Counted from the first letter of the stretch, positions 1 to 6,460 are shown. The stretch: DNA of 19,043 nucleotides from Bacteroidales bacterium (GCA_025350385.1 JANXXZ010000284.1:1-19043); one strand, 5' to 3'. Notes: generated from the sequence alone by a model not told the origin. Numbers and translations: made by a program.

Positions 1-504
1 GATGTACAAAATGAGATCATAAAGACAGCTAACCGGGGAAATTTTGACCTCCTGCTCATGGGAAGCGCAAGGTCGGTGTTTACAGAAAACTACCTCGGAG
101 GAAAAATCAGGAAAGTACTGCATGACTGCCAATGCAACATCGGGATTTTTGTTGATAAGAATTATAATGACAGTTCAAGAGTTCTCCTGATGATTCCGGG
201 AATCGCTGACACATTTTCGATACGGATAATAAATAATCTTCTCGCAAGCGACAAAACACGTCTGGTTACTCTTGTGAATACAAGGGACTCCGGTCTGCCT
301 CCTGAGTTCCATGCAGAGCTTTCCCCTGAGATGATGGATAAGCTTTCCTTCAAAGCGTTTTCTAAACTTGCTTCTGAACTCCAGGCTGGAAAAAACTATG
401 ACCTTTTGGTTGTTCCAGTGGAAGAATGGAAAAAGTTATTCTCTAAAAAATCGCCTGACCTTGCAAAGTTGCCTTCGGTGTTAATTATTAAGTCGAGAGT
501 GTAA
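1..504 (+). CDS. C-terminal part of a universal-stress-protein-domain protein, possibly the tail of a cation:proton antiporter (5' end outside window)
   Basis: The reading frame is open from base 1 to the TAA at 502-504, so 167 residues are visible and the true start lies upstream. An ATG at 58 is internal to a conserved segment and is not a credible start. Residues 1-57 look like the end of a Usp fold: a hydrophobic strand (FDLLLMGSAR), then the glycine-rich stretch GGKIRKVL, then the strand CNIGIFVDKN. This matches the nucleotide-binding G-x2-G-x9-G-(S/T) region of UspA-type domains, although the motif is degenerate. Residues 60-167 resemble a second, more diverged Usp-like alpha/beta unit (strands RVLLMIPG, TRLVTLVN, YDLLVVPV, PSVLIIKS). 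In Bacteroidetes such tandem Usp domains often form the cytoplasmic tail of Kef/NhaA-type antiporters, and that is my favoured but unproven reading. A free-standing tandem Usp protein is the alternative. Confidence 0.5.
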   Translation, partial: DVQNEIIKTANRGNFDLLLMGSARSVFTENYLGGKIRKVLHDCQCNIGIFVDKNYNDSSRVLLMIPGIADTFSIRIINNLLASDKTRLVTLVNTRDSGLPPEFHAELSPEMMDKLSFKAFSKLASELQAGKNYDLLVVPVEEWKKLFSKKSPDLAKLPSVLIIKSRV

Positions 505-583
505 ATGGCTGCTGAAGGTTCATTTTGCCGATGTAATTAATGAAGGTTCCGTATCAAAAGATTGTTGGAGTACTTTTTAGTTC

Positions 584-618
584 TAAGTACCTGGTTCCTA
601 GTGCCATGTACCCCAGTT
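584..618. repeat. Short heptamer repeat block (GGNACNN family, degenerate)
   Basis: Read on the minus strand this block is a run of 7-bp units: GGTACAT, GGCACTA, GGAACCA, GGTACTT. It lies in the 284-bp gap between the Usp-type gene and the VIT gene, in which I see no convincing gene. The 7-bp phase and the GGNAC core are the same as in the larger block at 6243-6460. Confidence 0.6.
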
Positions 619-682
619 GTCATTGTCAATTGTTCTTTTGTAACAGCTTTTTGAAATTACTTTTTGAAAGCAGATATGTCAT

Positions 683-710
683 GAACCCGGAACCAGGAAA
701 CAGGAACTTT
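683..710. repeat. Short heptamer repeat block (GGAACCN type)
   Basis: Four consecutive 7-bp units begin at 683, 690, 697 and 704: GAACCCG, GAACCAG, GAAACAG, GAACTTT. Rotated, these are GGAACCA, GGAAACA and so on. This is the same heptamer family as the block 65 bp upstream, but with a different local consensus and on the opposite strand. Confidence 0.55.
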
Positions 711-788
711 TATCTATTTGAAGCTAAAAATCTATCTCTTTTCAACAAGCTTCTTAATAATAATTAACCGGCATCGGTTCGATAAATT

Positions 789-1472
789 TTAAGATATCAG
801 CCTGGCTATAAAAAATGCCGCTGCGCTGGCCAGTGCGCCGATCAAAGTAGTTTTAAGAGCTCCGTTCATTGCTGGCTGGCCCGTAAATTTGCTTTTGAAA
901 TACCCAAATATAAATAAGGCCAGCAAAGTAACAACTGCAGAGTAGTATAATCCTGTAATAGGGTCAGGAGTAAAGAAATAGGCTGATAAAGGGACCAGGC
1001 CTCCGACAACATAGGATACTGCAATCACGGAAGCGCTCTTCTTGGCCTGGTTTACTTCAGGCTTGTCGAGATTCAATTCAAAACGCATCATAAAATCGAC
1101 CCACTTTTTGGGGTCCTTAGCCATTTCGGTAACAATACTTTCCTGGTGAACTTCGCTGATACCATATTCAGCAAGGATTTCCTTTACTTCTTCCTTTTCT
1201 TTCTCGGGCAGGTGTTCCACTTCCCAATATTCTCTTTTCAATTCGGCCTGGTAATGCTGAAAATCGGTAATCCCTGCAAGATAACCTCCAAGTCCCATGG
1301 CAATGGAGCCGGCAATTATTTCGGCCAGACCGGCAGTTATAATAATACCGTTGGTAGCAACGGCTGTGAGTCCAGCCGTTAGGGCAAAGGGGACGGTAAG
1401 TCCATCGGCCATGCCGATTACAATATCGCGGATGGTTTGCGAACCTGTGAAATGTTTTTCCTGGTGTACCAT
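789..1472 (-). CDS. VIT1/CCC1-family iron/manganese transporter
   Basis: This 227-residue inner-membrane protein belongs to the vacuolar iron transporter/CCC1 family, which exports or sequesters Fe2+ or Mn2+ in exchange for protons. TM1 carries the hallmark DGLTVPFALTAGL (D23) and TM2 the AEIIAGSIAMG segment (M59). Three further hydrophobic helices follow after residue 146. The soluble helical domain between TM2 and TM3 (about 75-140) holds E81/E84, E92/E95, M128/M129 and E132. As I recall the plant VIT1 structure, its metal ligands are E102/E105, E113/E116, M149/M150 and E153, and the spacing here is identical, so metal binding is likely intact. One deviation is that the usual GEY after TM2 reads GGY (G63). 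The ATG at 1472 puts D23 at the expected depth. The metal (Fe or Mn) cannot be decided from sequence. Confidence 0.9.
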   Translation of the reverse strand: MVHQEKHFTGSQTIRDIVIGMADGLTVPFALTAGLTAVATNGIIITAGLAEIIAGSIAMGLGGYLAGITDFQHYQAELKREYWEVEHLPEKEKEEVKEILAEYGISEVHQESIVTEMAKDPKKWVDFMMRFELNLDKPEVNQAKKSASVIAVSYVVGGLVPLSAYFFTPDPITGLYYSAVVTLLALFIFGYFKSKFTGQPAMNGALKTTLIGALASAAAFFIARLIS

Positions 1473-1506
1473 GGGAATAATAATAACTAAAAATTATTTG
1501 TTTTCC

Positions 1507-1514
1507 CAAAAGTA
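1507..1514 (-). promoter_or_regulatory. Putative -7 promoter box (TAnnTTTG) for the VIT-family gene
   Basis: On the minus strand the sequence TACTTTTG matches the Bacteroidetes -7 consensus TAnnTTTG. It lies about 35 bp before the ATG at 1472, giving a short leader of roughly 28 nt. No clear TTG -33 element lies 19-21 bp upstream, where the inverted repeat at 1532-1620 begins. Confidence 0.4.
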
Positions 1515-1531
1515 ATTAAGAAGAATGATTT

Positions 1532-1620
1532 TACCGCAGAGAAGCAGAGGTAAAGCAGAGATGCTTAGTCTTTTTATAAAATCTTTTTCTCTTTGCGGTA
1601 ACTTAGCTTCTCAGCGGTAA
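1532..1620. repeat. Imperfect inverted repeat, ACCGCAGAGA family
   Basis: The left arm (1532-1561) begins TACCGCAGAGAAGCAGAGG. The right arm (about 1588-1620) is its imperfect reverse complement and ends TCTCAGCGGTAA. A 26-bp A/T-rich spacer separates the arms. Each arm is built of short AGCAGAG-like units. The element fills the gap between the 3' end of the PLP-enzyme gene and the 5' end of the VIT gene, both on minus. Transcripts of the PLP gene would form a long hairpin here, but no T-tract follows it in that direction, so it is not a standard intrinsic terminator. The ACCRC start is shared with 14078-14164 and 16531-16570. Confidence 0.7.
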
Positions 1621-1627
1621 AAAAAAC

Positions 1628-2827
1628 CTAAATTACCTCCATCATTTTCAGGCAATGTTCAATGCGCTGCCAGGTCCTTTCTATGTCATGATCGAGTCCC
1701 ACGCTGTAGCGGATCAGTCCTTCCGACAAGCCCATCTGCTTCTGAACTTCCTCAGGAATCTCGCTTGAGGTACTTTTTCCCGAGTTGCTGAACAAGGTCT
1801 TGAAATAGCCAAGGCTTACTGCCAGGTAGCCAACATCATGCATTTCCATTAACTCCATGAGACGACCGGCACGTTCGGCTGAAAGGAGGTCGATAGCAAG
1901 CATGCCGCCAAACCCGAAATCAGGATTCATCATCCGGAACATGGTACCGTTTCCGGGATGCCCGGGCAGACCAGGGTATATAACTTTAATGCCTGCTTCC
2001 TGGAATTTTGCGGCCAGATAGGAAGCGTTTCTGGAGTGTTGCTGCATGCGGATATGCAACGTATGAACGTTTTTCAGGATTGAAGACGAACGCAACGGAT
2101 CCAGCACCGGACCTAGCAGCATGGCTGTCCCGGCATTCACATCAATCAGTGAATTGATAAATTCCTTCGAGCCACATATTGCGCCGGCAACACAGTCGTT
2201 TTTACCGTTGACAAATTTGGTCAGGCTGTAAACGACCACGTGAGCTCCCAGGCGGGCAGGCGCTATGATCATGGGGGTGAAAGTATTATCCACCACAAGT
2301 TTTACATTGTTTTTATTAGCAATGACAGCAAGTGCAGGAATATCCGAAACCTGGAGAAGCGGGTTTGTCAGGCTCTCGGTATACAGAATTTTTGTATTCG
2401 GCCGGATTGCCCTCCTGACGGCCTCCAGGTCGGTGATATCCACGAAGGTAGTTTCGATATTGAATTTCGGAAGGTAGTTTTGCAAAAAGGCAAAAGTGCC
2501 GCCATAAGTGGTCATACTTGAAACAATATGATCGCCCGCGTTGCAGAAGTGAAGAATAGTGTTTGAAATAGCGCCCATTCCTGAAGCTGTAACCCATCCT
2601 TCTTCGGTTCCTTCCATGGCTGATATTGCATCAGCAAGGTATTTATTGCTCGGGTTCCAATGCCTCGAATACAGGAAACAGCCTTCGGCTTCACCATGAA
2701 ATGTATCGGCCATGGTTTTTGCCTGTAAAAAGGTGTAGGTAGCTGAATCGGTGATGGAAGGATTAACGTCTCCATATTCTCCGAACTGTTTGAGGTCGAA
2801 GATTGCGTTTGCGGGATTGTGTTTCAT
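1628..2827 (-). CDS. Trans-sulfuration PLP-dependent enzyme (methionine gamma-lyase / cystathionine gamma-lyase-like)
   Basis: This 399-residue cytoplasmic enzyme belongs to the Cys/Met-metabolism PLP family (fold type I). Family landmarks are present: YSRHWNPS (Y53, R55, for phosphate and neighbouring-subunit contact), TTYGGT (Y108, stacking on PLP), VVDNTF (D180, pyridine nitrogen) and SLTKF with the Schiff-base lysine K204, followed by NGKNDCVAGAI. Length is normal for the family (about 380-430). The frame stays open upstream to 3019, but those extra 64 residues are translated tandem repeat (2856-2931). MKHNPANAIFDL at 2827 is the natural family N-terminus and is the start I chose. Substrate specificity (methionine gamma-lyase, cystathionine gamma-lyase or gamma-synthase) cannot be fixed from sequence. 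The divergent Lrp/AsnC gene suggests amino-acid-responsive control and favours a catabolic lyase. The stop is TAG. Confidence 0.85.
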   Translation of the reverse strand: MKHNPANAIFDLKQFGEYGDVNPSITDSATYTFLQAKTMADTFHGEAEGCFLYSRHWNPSNKYLADAISAMEGTEEGWVTASGMGAISNTILHFCNAGDHIVSSMTTYGGTFAFLQNYLPKFNIETTFVDITDLEAVRRAIRPNTKILYTESLTNPLLQVSDIPALAVIANKNNVKLVVDNTFTPMIIAPARLGAHVVVYSLTKFVNGKNDCVAGAICGSKEFINSLIDVNAGTAMLLGPVLDPLRSSSILKNVHTLHIRMQQHSRNASYLAAKFQEAGIKVIYPGLPGHPGNGTMFRMMNPDFGFGGMLAIDLLSAERAGRLMELMEMHDVGYLAVSLGYFKTLFSNSGKSTSSEIPEEVQKQMGLSEGLIRYSVGLDHDIERTWQRIEHCLKMMEVI

Positions 2828-2855
2828 GGGGGATTTGAATGTTTGGTTTGTTTTT

Positions 2856-2931
2856 GGATTGCGGATGTCGGATGTCGGATTGCGGATGTCGGATTGCGGA
2901 TGTCGGATTGCGGATGTCGGATTGCGGATTC
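2856..2931. repeat. Tandem repeat, 14-bp unit made of heptamers GGATTGC and GGATGTC
   Basis: The 14-bp unit GGATTGCGGATGTC occurs at 2856-2869, 2877-2890, 2891-2904 and 2905-2918, with an extra GGATGTC at 2870-2876 and a partial unit at 2919-2931. The copies are identical, which points to recent expansion by slippage. The array ends 28 bp upstream of the PLP-enzyme ATG, so it lies in that gene's leader. On minus it is translated as a 7-residue repeat (IRNPTSD-like) in the spurious N-terminal extension. Confidence 0.95.
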
Positions 2932-3075
2932 TAGAATGTTCAGTCATACCGGCAATTGATAACAGATCGCTGATTACAATGAAAGTACAACTTCTTTCAC
3001 TCACTGACAACCAATTCAATCAAAGCGAAAATAATCATTTATTTGCCAGCAAACCAGTGTTATTGAATCCAAATA

Positions 3076-3083
3076 CAAAACTA
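3076..3083 (-). promoter_or_regulatory. Candidate -7 box for the PLP-enzyme gene
   Basis: The minus strand reads TAGTTTTG, matching TAnnTTTG. A TTG lies upstream on minus (CAA at 3107-3109), but the spacing of 23 bp is longer than the usual 19-21. If used, it would give a leader of about 240 nt carrying the tandem heptamers, so this call is tentative. Confidence 0.3.
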
Positions 3084-3184
3084 TTAATATTATACATTCC
3101 TGATTGCAATGCTTATTATTCGTAACTGTTTACCTGATAATTTTTAAATACTGAAACCTATTTTATATTTTTTCAGAAATTTTG

Positions 3185-3192
3185 TAATTTTG
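3185..3192 (+). promoter_or_regulatory. Putative -7 promoter box for the Lrp/AsnC gene
   Basis: TAATTTTG followed by C matches the Bacteroidetes TAnnTTTGC -7 element exactly and is the same octamer as in the lpdA promoter. It sits 57 bp before the ATG at 3250. The -33 region about 19 bp upstream is T-rich but has no clean TTG. Confidence 0.5.
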
Positions 3193-3249
3193 CGAAGTAA
3201 ATATCAATAGAAGGCTTACAATCTGTTACTGACTATAACCGATAAGAAT

Positions 3250-3708
3250 ATGATTTTAGATGAATTAGACCGTAAAATTCTTGATTTTCTGAAAAAGGAT
3301 GCTCGCAAACCCTTCCTTGAGATTGCCCGGAGTTGCAAGGTTTCAGGGGCTGCCATCCACCAGCGAATACAAAAGCTAAAGGAATCGGGTGTAATGACCG
3401 GAACACAGGTGATTTTAAGCCCAAAAGGAATGGGGTACATGACCTGCGCCTTTATTGGCATACAGGTCAATCTTACCTCTACCAGCACGCATGAAGAAGT
3501 TTTCAACAAGATAAGCCGGATCCCGGAAATAGTCGAATGTCACCATATTTCAGGTAAATATTCCCTGCTCATCAAACTATACACGCACAACAACGAGCAT
3601 CTAAAAAAAATTATCGTCGGGCAGATCCAGTCGATCCCTGAAATTTCATTTACCGAAACATTCATATCACTCGAAGAAGGTTTTGACAGGCAAATTCCGG
3701 TTAGATAA
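3250..3708 (+). CDS. Lrp/AsnC-family transcriptional regulator
   Basis: This 152-residue protein has the standard Lrp/AsnC plan. An N-terminal winged helix-turn-helix (about 1-55) opens with LDELDRKILDFLKKDARKPF and includes the recognition segment VSGAAIHQRIQKLKESGV. A C-terminal RAM (ligand-binding, oligomerising) domain occupies about 65-145, with the pattern IPEIVECHHISGKYSLLIKLY. Family members form dimers or octamers and sense amino acids. It is divergent from the trans-sulfuration PLP enzyme, so it probably controls that gene and itself. This is inferred from layout only. A 7-bp inverted repeat (ATAAGAG at 3705-3711, CTCTTAT at 3721-3727) straddles the TAA stop but lacks a T-tract, so it is at best a weak terminator. 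Confidence 0.93.
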   Translation: MILDELDRKILDFLKKDARKPFLEIARSCKVSGAAIHQRIQKLKESGVMTGTQVILSPKGMGYMTCAFIGIQVNLTSTSTHEEVFNKISRIPEIVECHHISGKYSLLIKLYTHNNEHLKKIIVGQIQSIPEISFTETFISLEEGFDRQIPVR

Positions 3709-3745
3709 GAGGGACGTTTACTCTTATATCCTGTGACTATCCTTC

Positions 3746-3803
3746 AGGGTACAGGGTACTAGGTAATAAGTACCGGGTACCGGGTACCCTGGTACCCTGG
3801 TAC
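3746..3803. repeat. GGGTAC/GGTACC heptamer-octamer tandem block
   Basis: Units begin at 3746 and 3753 (AGGGTAC twice), pass through degenerate TAGGTAA and TAAGTAC, then CGGGTAC at 3774 and 3781. They change to an 8-bp unit, GGTACCCT, up to 3803. The core GGTACC is palindromic, and GGGTACCC at 3782-3789 is a perfect palindrome. The block lies between the Lrp gene and the lipoprotein gene. Confidence 0.85.
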
Positions 3804-3885
3804 CACCAAATATCTTAAGACGAGTCGTTTACAGTATCCAAGTTCAGATATCAGTTCTCACTAAATGTTCAGAACAATATTTTTA

Positions 3886-3893
3886 TACCTTTA
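3886..3893 (+). promoter_or_regulatory. Weak -7-like box upstream of the lipoprotein gene
   Basis: TACCTTTA differs from TAnnTTTG only in the last base and lies 40 bp upstream of the ATG at 3934. If real, it is downstream of the alternative ATG at 3865 and supports 3934 as the start. No clear TTG is seen in the -33 region. Confidence 0.3.
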
Positions 3894-3933
3894 CGCTCAT
3901 TTCTGGAATCGACTAAAAACTAATAAATCAATC

Positions 3934-4638
3934 ATGAAAAACCCATTCATCCTGGTTCAGGTAATAGGCCTGGCTTTACTTATCTCCTTTTCATCCTGCA
4001 AACAAGGTAGTAACACCGGCGGAAAAAACGGTGGTCCTTACGGGGTGAAATCAGGTATTATTACTTACAAACCTATGAATATGATGGGCATGAGCATTAC
4101 CCAGACTATTTATTTTGACGATTATGGCAACAGGGAAGCCCGTGAATTAGTTACCCAAGGGAATATGATGGGAAAAGAAATTAAATCACATGTCATTGAC
4201 ATCAGGGATGGTTTGACAAATATTCATTACGAACTCGAAAACATTGTGGATGGTCAGAATGTCGCTAAGAAAGAAGCCTATAAACAGGAGATTCCTATAG
4301 AAATGCTTGAGCAGCAGAACTTTACCAATTTAAGCGATGAGATGAAAAAAAAGATGAAATACAAGGAAGAAGGTACAGAAACGGTCGCTGGTCTTAAAGG
4401 CACAAAATACAGTATGGCTCCTGACAGTGCAAACCCGACGGTTATGGCAACCGGTGTGCATTACAAAAACATCCCTCTGAAGATCAGTATGGGTGGCATC
4501 GAAATAATTGCCGACAAGGTTGATTTTGATGCAAAAGTACCTGCTGAAAAGTTCAAAGTACCTGAAGGATACACGGTTGTGGATCAAAAAAACCAAGGTG
4601 CGCCGATTGAGATCCCGGGACAGGAAGAAAAAAAATAA
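3934..4638 (+). CDS. Putative lipoprotein of unknown function
   Basis: From the ATG at 3934 the product is 234 residues. It starts MKNPFILVQVIGLALLISFS and then has the lipobox cysteine C22 (FSSC-K), so it should be a signal-peptidase-II-processed lipoprotein exposed to the periplasm. An upstream in-frame ATG at 3865 would bury the signal peptide behind 23 extra residues and is rejected. The mature protein is soluble, methionine-rich near its start (MNMMGMSITQ, GNMMGK) and rich in Lys/Glu, and it ends PGQEEKK. The alternation of strand-like segments such as SGIITYK, TQTIYFDDYG and HVIDIRDGLTNIHYE suggests a beta-rich fold, perhaps related to lipoproteins with outer-membrane-carrier-like folds. 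I do not recognise a named family. It is transcribed alone, between a repeat block and a strong terminator. Confidence 0.75.
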   Translation: MKNPFILVQVIGLALLISFSSCKQGSNTGGKNGGPYGVKSGIITYKPMNMMGMSITQTIYFDDYGNREARELVTQGNMMGKEIKSHVIDIRDGLTNIHYELENIVDGQNVAKKEAYKQEIPIEMLEQQNFTNLSDEMKKKMKYKEEGTETVAGLKGTKYSMAPDSANPTVMATGVHYKNIPLKISMGGIEIIADKVDFDAKVPAEKFKVPEGYTVVDQKNQGAPIEIPGQEEKK

Positions 4639-4667
4639 GACCAATTTCAGTGAAAGTGAATAAGAGA

Positions 4668-4702
4668 AGACCGGCTTTATACTGGAGTCGGTCTTTTTTT
4701 TT
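4668..4702 (+). terminator. Intrinsic (Rho-independent) terminator after the lipoprotein gene
   Basis: The arms AGACCGGCT (4668-4676) and AGTCGGTCT (4686-4694) form a 9-bp stem with one G-U pair and a 9-nt loop. A run of nine T (4694-4702) follows, its first T shared with the stem. It lies 30 bp after the TAA at 4636-4638 and separates the lipoprotein from lpdA. Confidence 0.9.
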
Positions 4703-4797
4703 GAATCTCTGATATTTGGATAGTAAAAAACTAATCAGTTAATAAGTTAAAACATTTTAAACTATAGCGTGTTATCTTTTCCGGGCAATCAATTATA

Positions 4798-4827
4798 TTG
4801 TCCTCATTAGTAAAATTGGTAATTTTG
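4798..4827 (+). promoter_or_regulatory. Bacteroidetes-type promoter of lpdA
   Basis: TTG at 4798-4800 (-33) and TAATTTTG at 4820-4827 (-7) are separated by 19 bp, the canonical spacing for the Bacteroidetes primary sigma factor. A start near 4834 would leave a leader of about 19 nt before the ATG at 4853. The following GCGCCCT is also found after the -7 box upstream of the ABC-F gene. Confidence 0.75.
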
Positions 4828-4852
4828 CGCCCTAATTTATAATCGTTCATCT

Positions 4853-6244
4853 ATGAACTATGATATTATTATAATCGGAAGCGGCCCTGGAGGCTATGTT
4901 GCAGCAATCCGGGCTTCCCAACTCGGGTTAAAGGTTGGTGTTGTTGAAAAAGCCGAGATCGGTGGTGTGTGCCTCAACTGGGGTTGTATCCCAACTAAAG
5001 CGCTTCTTAAAAGCGCACAGGTGTTTAGCTACATTCAACATTCGGCCAGCTATGGCATAAAACATACCGGTGAAGCCACGGCTGATTTTCCGTCAGTTGT
5101 AAAACGCAGCCGCGATGTAGCCGAAGGGATGAGCAAAGGCGTACAATTTCTTTTCAGGAAGAATAAAATTGATCAGATACAAGGTTTCGGCAAAATAAAG
5201 CCCGGCAAAAAAGTAGAGGTTACTGATGCCGAAGGCAAGGTTACCGAATACACTGCCAATCACATCATCGTTGCCACCGGAGCCCGTTCGCGCGAGCTGC
5301 CCAACCTTAAACAGGATGGAAAAAAAATTATCGGGTACCGTGAAGCCATGACGCTGGCAGAAATGCCAAAGCGAATGGTGGTGGTAGGTTCCGGAGCCAT
5401 CGGTTCGGAATTCGCCTATTTTTATAAAGCCATGGGCTCCGATGTTACACTTGTAGAATTCCTGCCGGCTGTGGTTCCTGTTGAAGATGAAGAAGTCTCA
5501 AAGCAACTGGAACGGAGTTTTAAAAAATCCGGCATCAAGGTAATGACTTCTTCCACAGTTGAATCAGTTGAAGTGACTGGTGATGTTTGTAAAGTAAATA
5601 TCAGGACTCCCAAATCCAATGAAATAGTTGAATGTGACATCGTTCTTTCTGCAGTTGGAATCACCACAAATCTGGAAGGCCTGGGACTTGAAGATGTAGG
5701 CGTTACAACAGATAAAGGCAAAGTTGTGGTAGATGACTTTTACCGGACGAATGTTGAAGGATACTACGCAATCGGTGATATTGTTCACGGCCCCGCGCTT
5801 GCCCATGTTGCGTCGCACGAAGGAATTACCTGTATCGAAAAGATAGCAGGGATGCATGTTGACCCCATTGATTATGGTAATATCCCGGGCTGTACCTACA
5901 CTCAACCTGAAATAGCTTCGGTTGGCATGACTGAAAAAGCAGCTAAAGAAGCAGGCTTTGAAATCAAGGTTGGAAAGTTCCCTTTTACCGCTTCCGGAAA
6001 AGCAAGCGCAGCCGGTGCAAAGGAGGGTTTTATCAAGGTGATCTTTGACGCAAAATACGGCGAATGGCTTGGCGCTCATATGATCGGCGATAATGTAACC
6101 GAACTGATTGCCGAAGTCGTTGTTGCCAGGAAACTGGAAACCACAGGCCATGAAATAATAAAATCAATCCATCCCCATCCAACCATGAGTGAAGCCATAA
6201 TGGAAGCCGTGGCTGATGCTTACGGGGAGGTGATACACCTTTGA
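4853..6244 (+). CDS. lpdA: Dihydrolipoyl dehydrogenase (E3)
   Basis: This 463-residue flavoprotein re-oxidises dihydrolipoamide with NAD+ for the 2-oxoacid dehydrogenase complexes and the glycine cleavage system. Diagnostic features are the FAD-binding GSGPGGYVAA (9-18), the redox disulfide in GGVCLNWGCIPTK (C40, C45), the NAD-binding GSGAIGSEFAYF (about residue 180), the second FAD motif YAIGDIVHGPALAHVASHEG, and the C-terminal HPHPTMSE (catalytic pair H442, E447). Length is typical. No E1/E2 genes are nearby, so it cannot be tied to one complex. It has its own promoter. The stop codon TGA (6242-6244) overlaps the first unit of the heptamer array that follows. Confidence 0.97.
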   Translation: MNYDIIIIGSGPGGYVAAIRASQLGLKVGVVEKAEIGGVCLNWGCIPTKALLKSAQVFSYIQHSASYGIKHTGEATADFPSVVKRSRDVAEGMSKGVQFLFRKNKIDQIQGFGKIKPGKKVEVTDAEGKVTEYTANHIIVATGARSRELPNLKQDGKKIIGYREAMTLAEMPKRMVVVGSGAIGSEFAYFYKAMGSDVTLVEFLPAVVPVEDEEVSKQLERSFKKSGIKVMTSSTVESVEVTGDVCKVNIRTPKSNEIVECDIVLSAVGITTNLEGLGLEDVGVTTDKGKVVVDDFYRTNVEGYYAIGDIVHGPALAHVASHEGITCIEKIAGMHVDPIDYGNIPGCTYTQPEIASVGMTEKAAKEAGFEIKVGKFPFTASGKASAAGAKEGFIKVIFDAKYGEWLGAHMIGDNVTELIAEVVVARKLETTGHEIIKSIHPHPTMSEAIMEAVADAYGEVIHL

Positions 6245-6460
6245 GTACCAGGTACCAAGTACCAGGTACCAGGTACCATATACCAAGCAACTCCTAGCAT
6301 CCACATTGCACAAGGTGCTAGGCGCGGGATGCCAGGTGTGGGGTACGGGATACTGGGAACCGGGTTCTTGGGTTTTGGGTACCGGGCACTAGTTACTGGG
6401 TGCCGGGTACCGGGTGCTGGGTACTGGGGTACAAGATACAGGGTATAGAGCACTTAGTAT
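6243..6460. repeat. Long degenerate heptamer array, AGGTACC then GGGTACC units
   Basis: This array of about 215 bp fills most of the 293-bp gap between lpdA and the epimerase gene. Near-perfect AGGTACC units begin at 6243, 6250, 6257, 6264, 6271 and 6278. After a degenerate stretch, units such as GGTGCTA, GGTACGG, GGAACCG, GGGTACC, GGGTGCC and GGGTACT continue to about 6460 and largely keep the 7-bp phase. The consensus is roughly GGNRCYN with a self-complementary GGTACC core, so units can pair with one another. The array starts inside the lpdA stop codon. The frames that cross it on minus encode only low-complexity peptides (YLVPGTW-like) and are not genes. Confidence 0.9.

Larger units (their letters stand above)
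2828..3249. other. Divergent intergenic region between the PLP enzyme and the Lrp/AsnC regulator
   Basis: This 422-bp gap contains the tandem heptamers at 2856-2931, then unremarkable sequence, then an A/T-rich stretch (about 3025-3200) holding promoter candidates in both directions. It is the expected place for Lrp-type operators, but I do not see a clear inverted-repeat operator. The open reading frame through it on minus is an N-terminal extension of the PLP gene that I consider non-coding. Confidence 0.6.

Noticed and set aside
540..767. 75-codon open frame on + in the first gap
   Set aside because: It runs through two heptamer repeat blocks, has no recognisable domain or good ribosome-binding context, and is cysteine/phenylalanine-rich in a way typical of chance frames.
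2856..2931. CRISPR array
   Set aside because: The units are 14 bp with no spacers and no cas genes are present. It is a simple tandem repeat.
2828..3019. 64-residue N-terminal extension of the PLP enzyme with a 7-residue repeat (IRNPTSD-like)
   Set aside because: It is the translation of the tandem DNA repeat at 2856-2931. Family members start near MKHNPANAIFDL, so the extension is most likely untranslated leader.
5564..6151. 195-codon antisense frame inside lpdA
   Set aside because: It is entirely opposite a well-conserved gene and has no recognisable motif, so it is a shadow frame. The same reasoning applies to the 216-codon frame antisense to uvrA at 10402-11052.
6033..6453. Open frames on minus across the heptamer array (YLVPGTW-like repeats)
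   Set aside because: They are low-complexity translations of the GGTACC array, partly antisense to lpdA, with no independent coding evidence.
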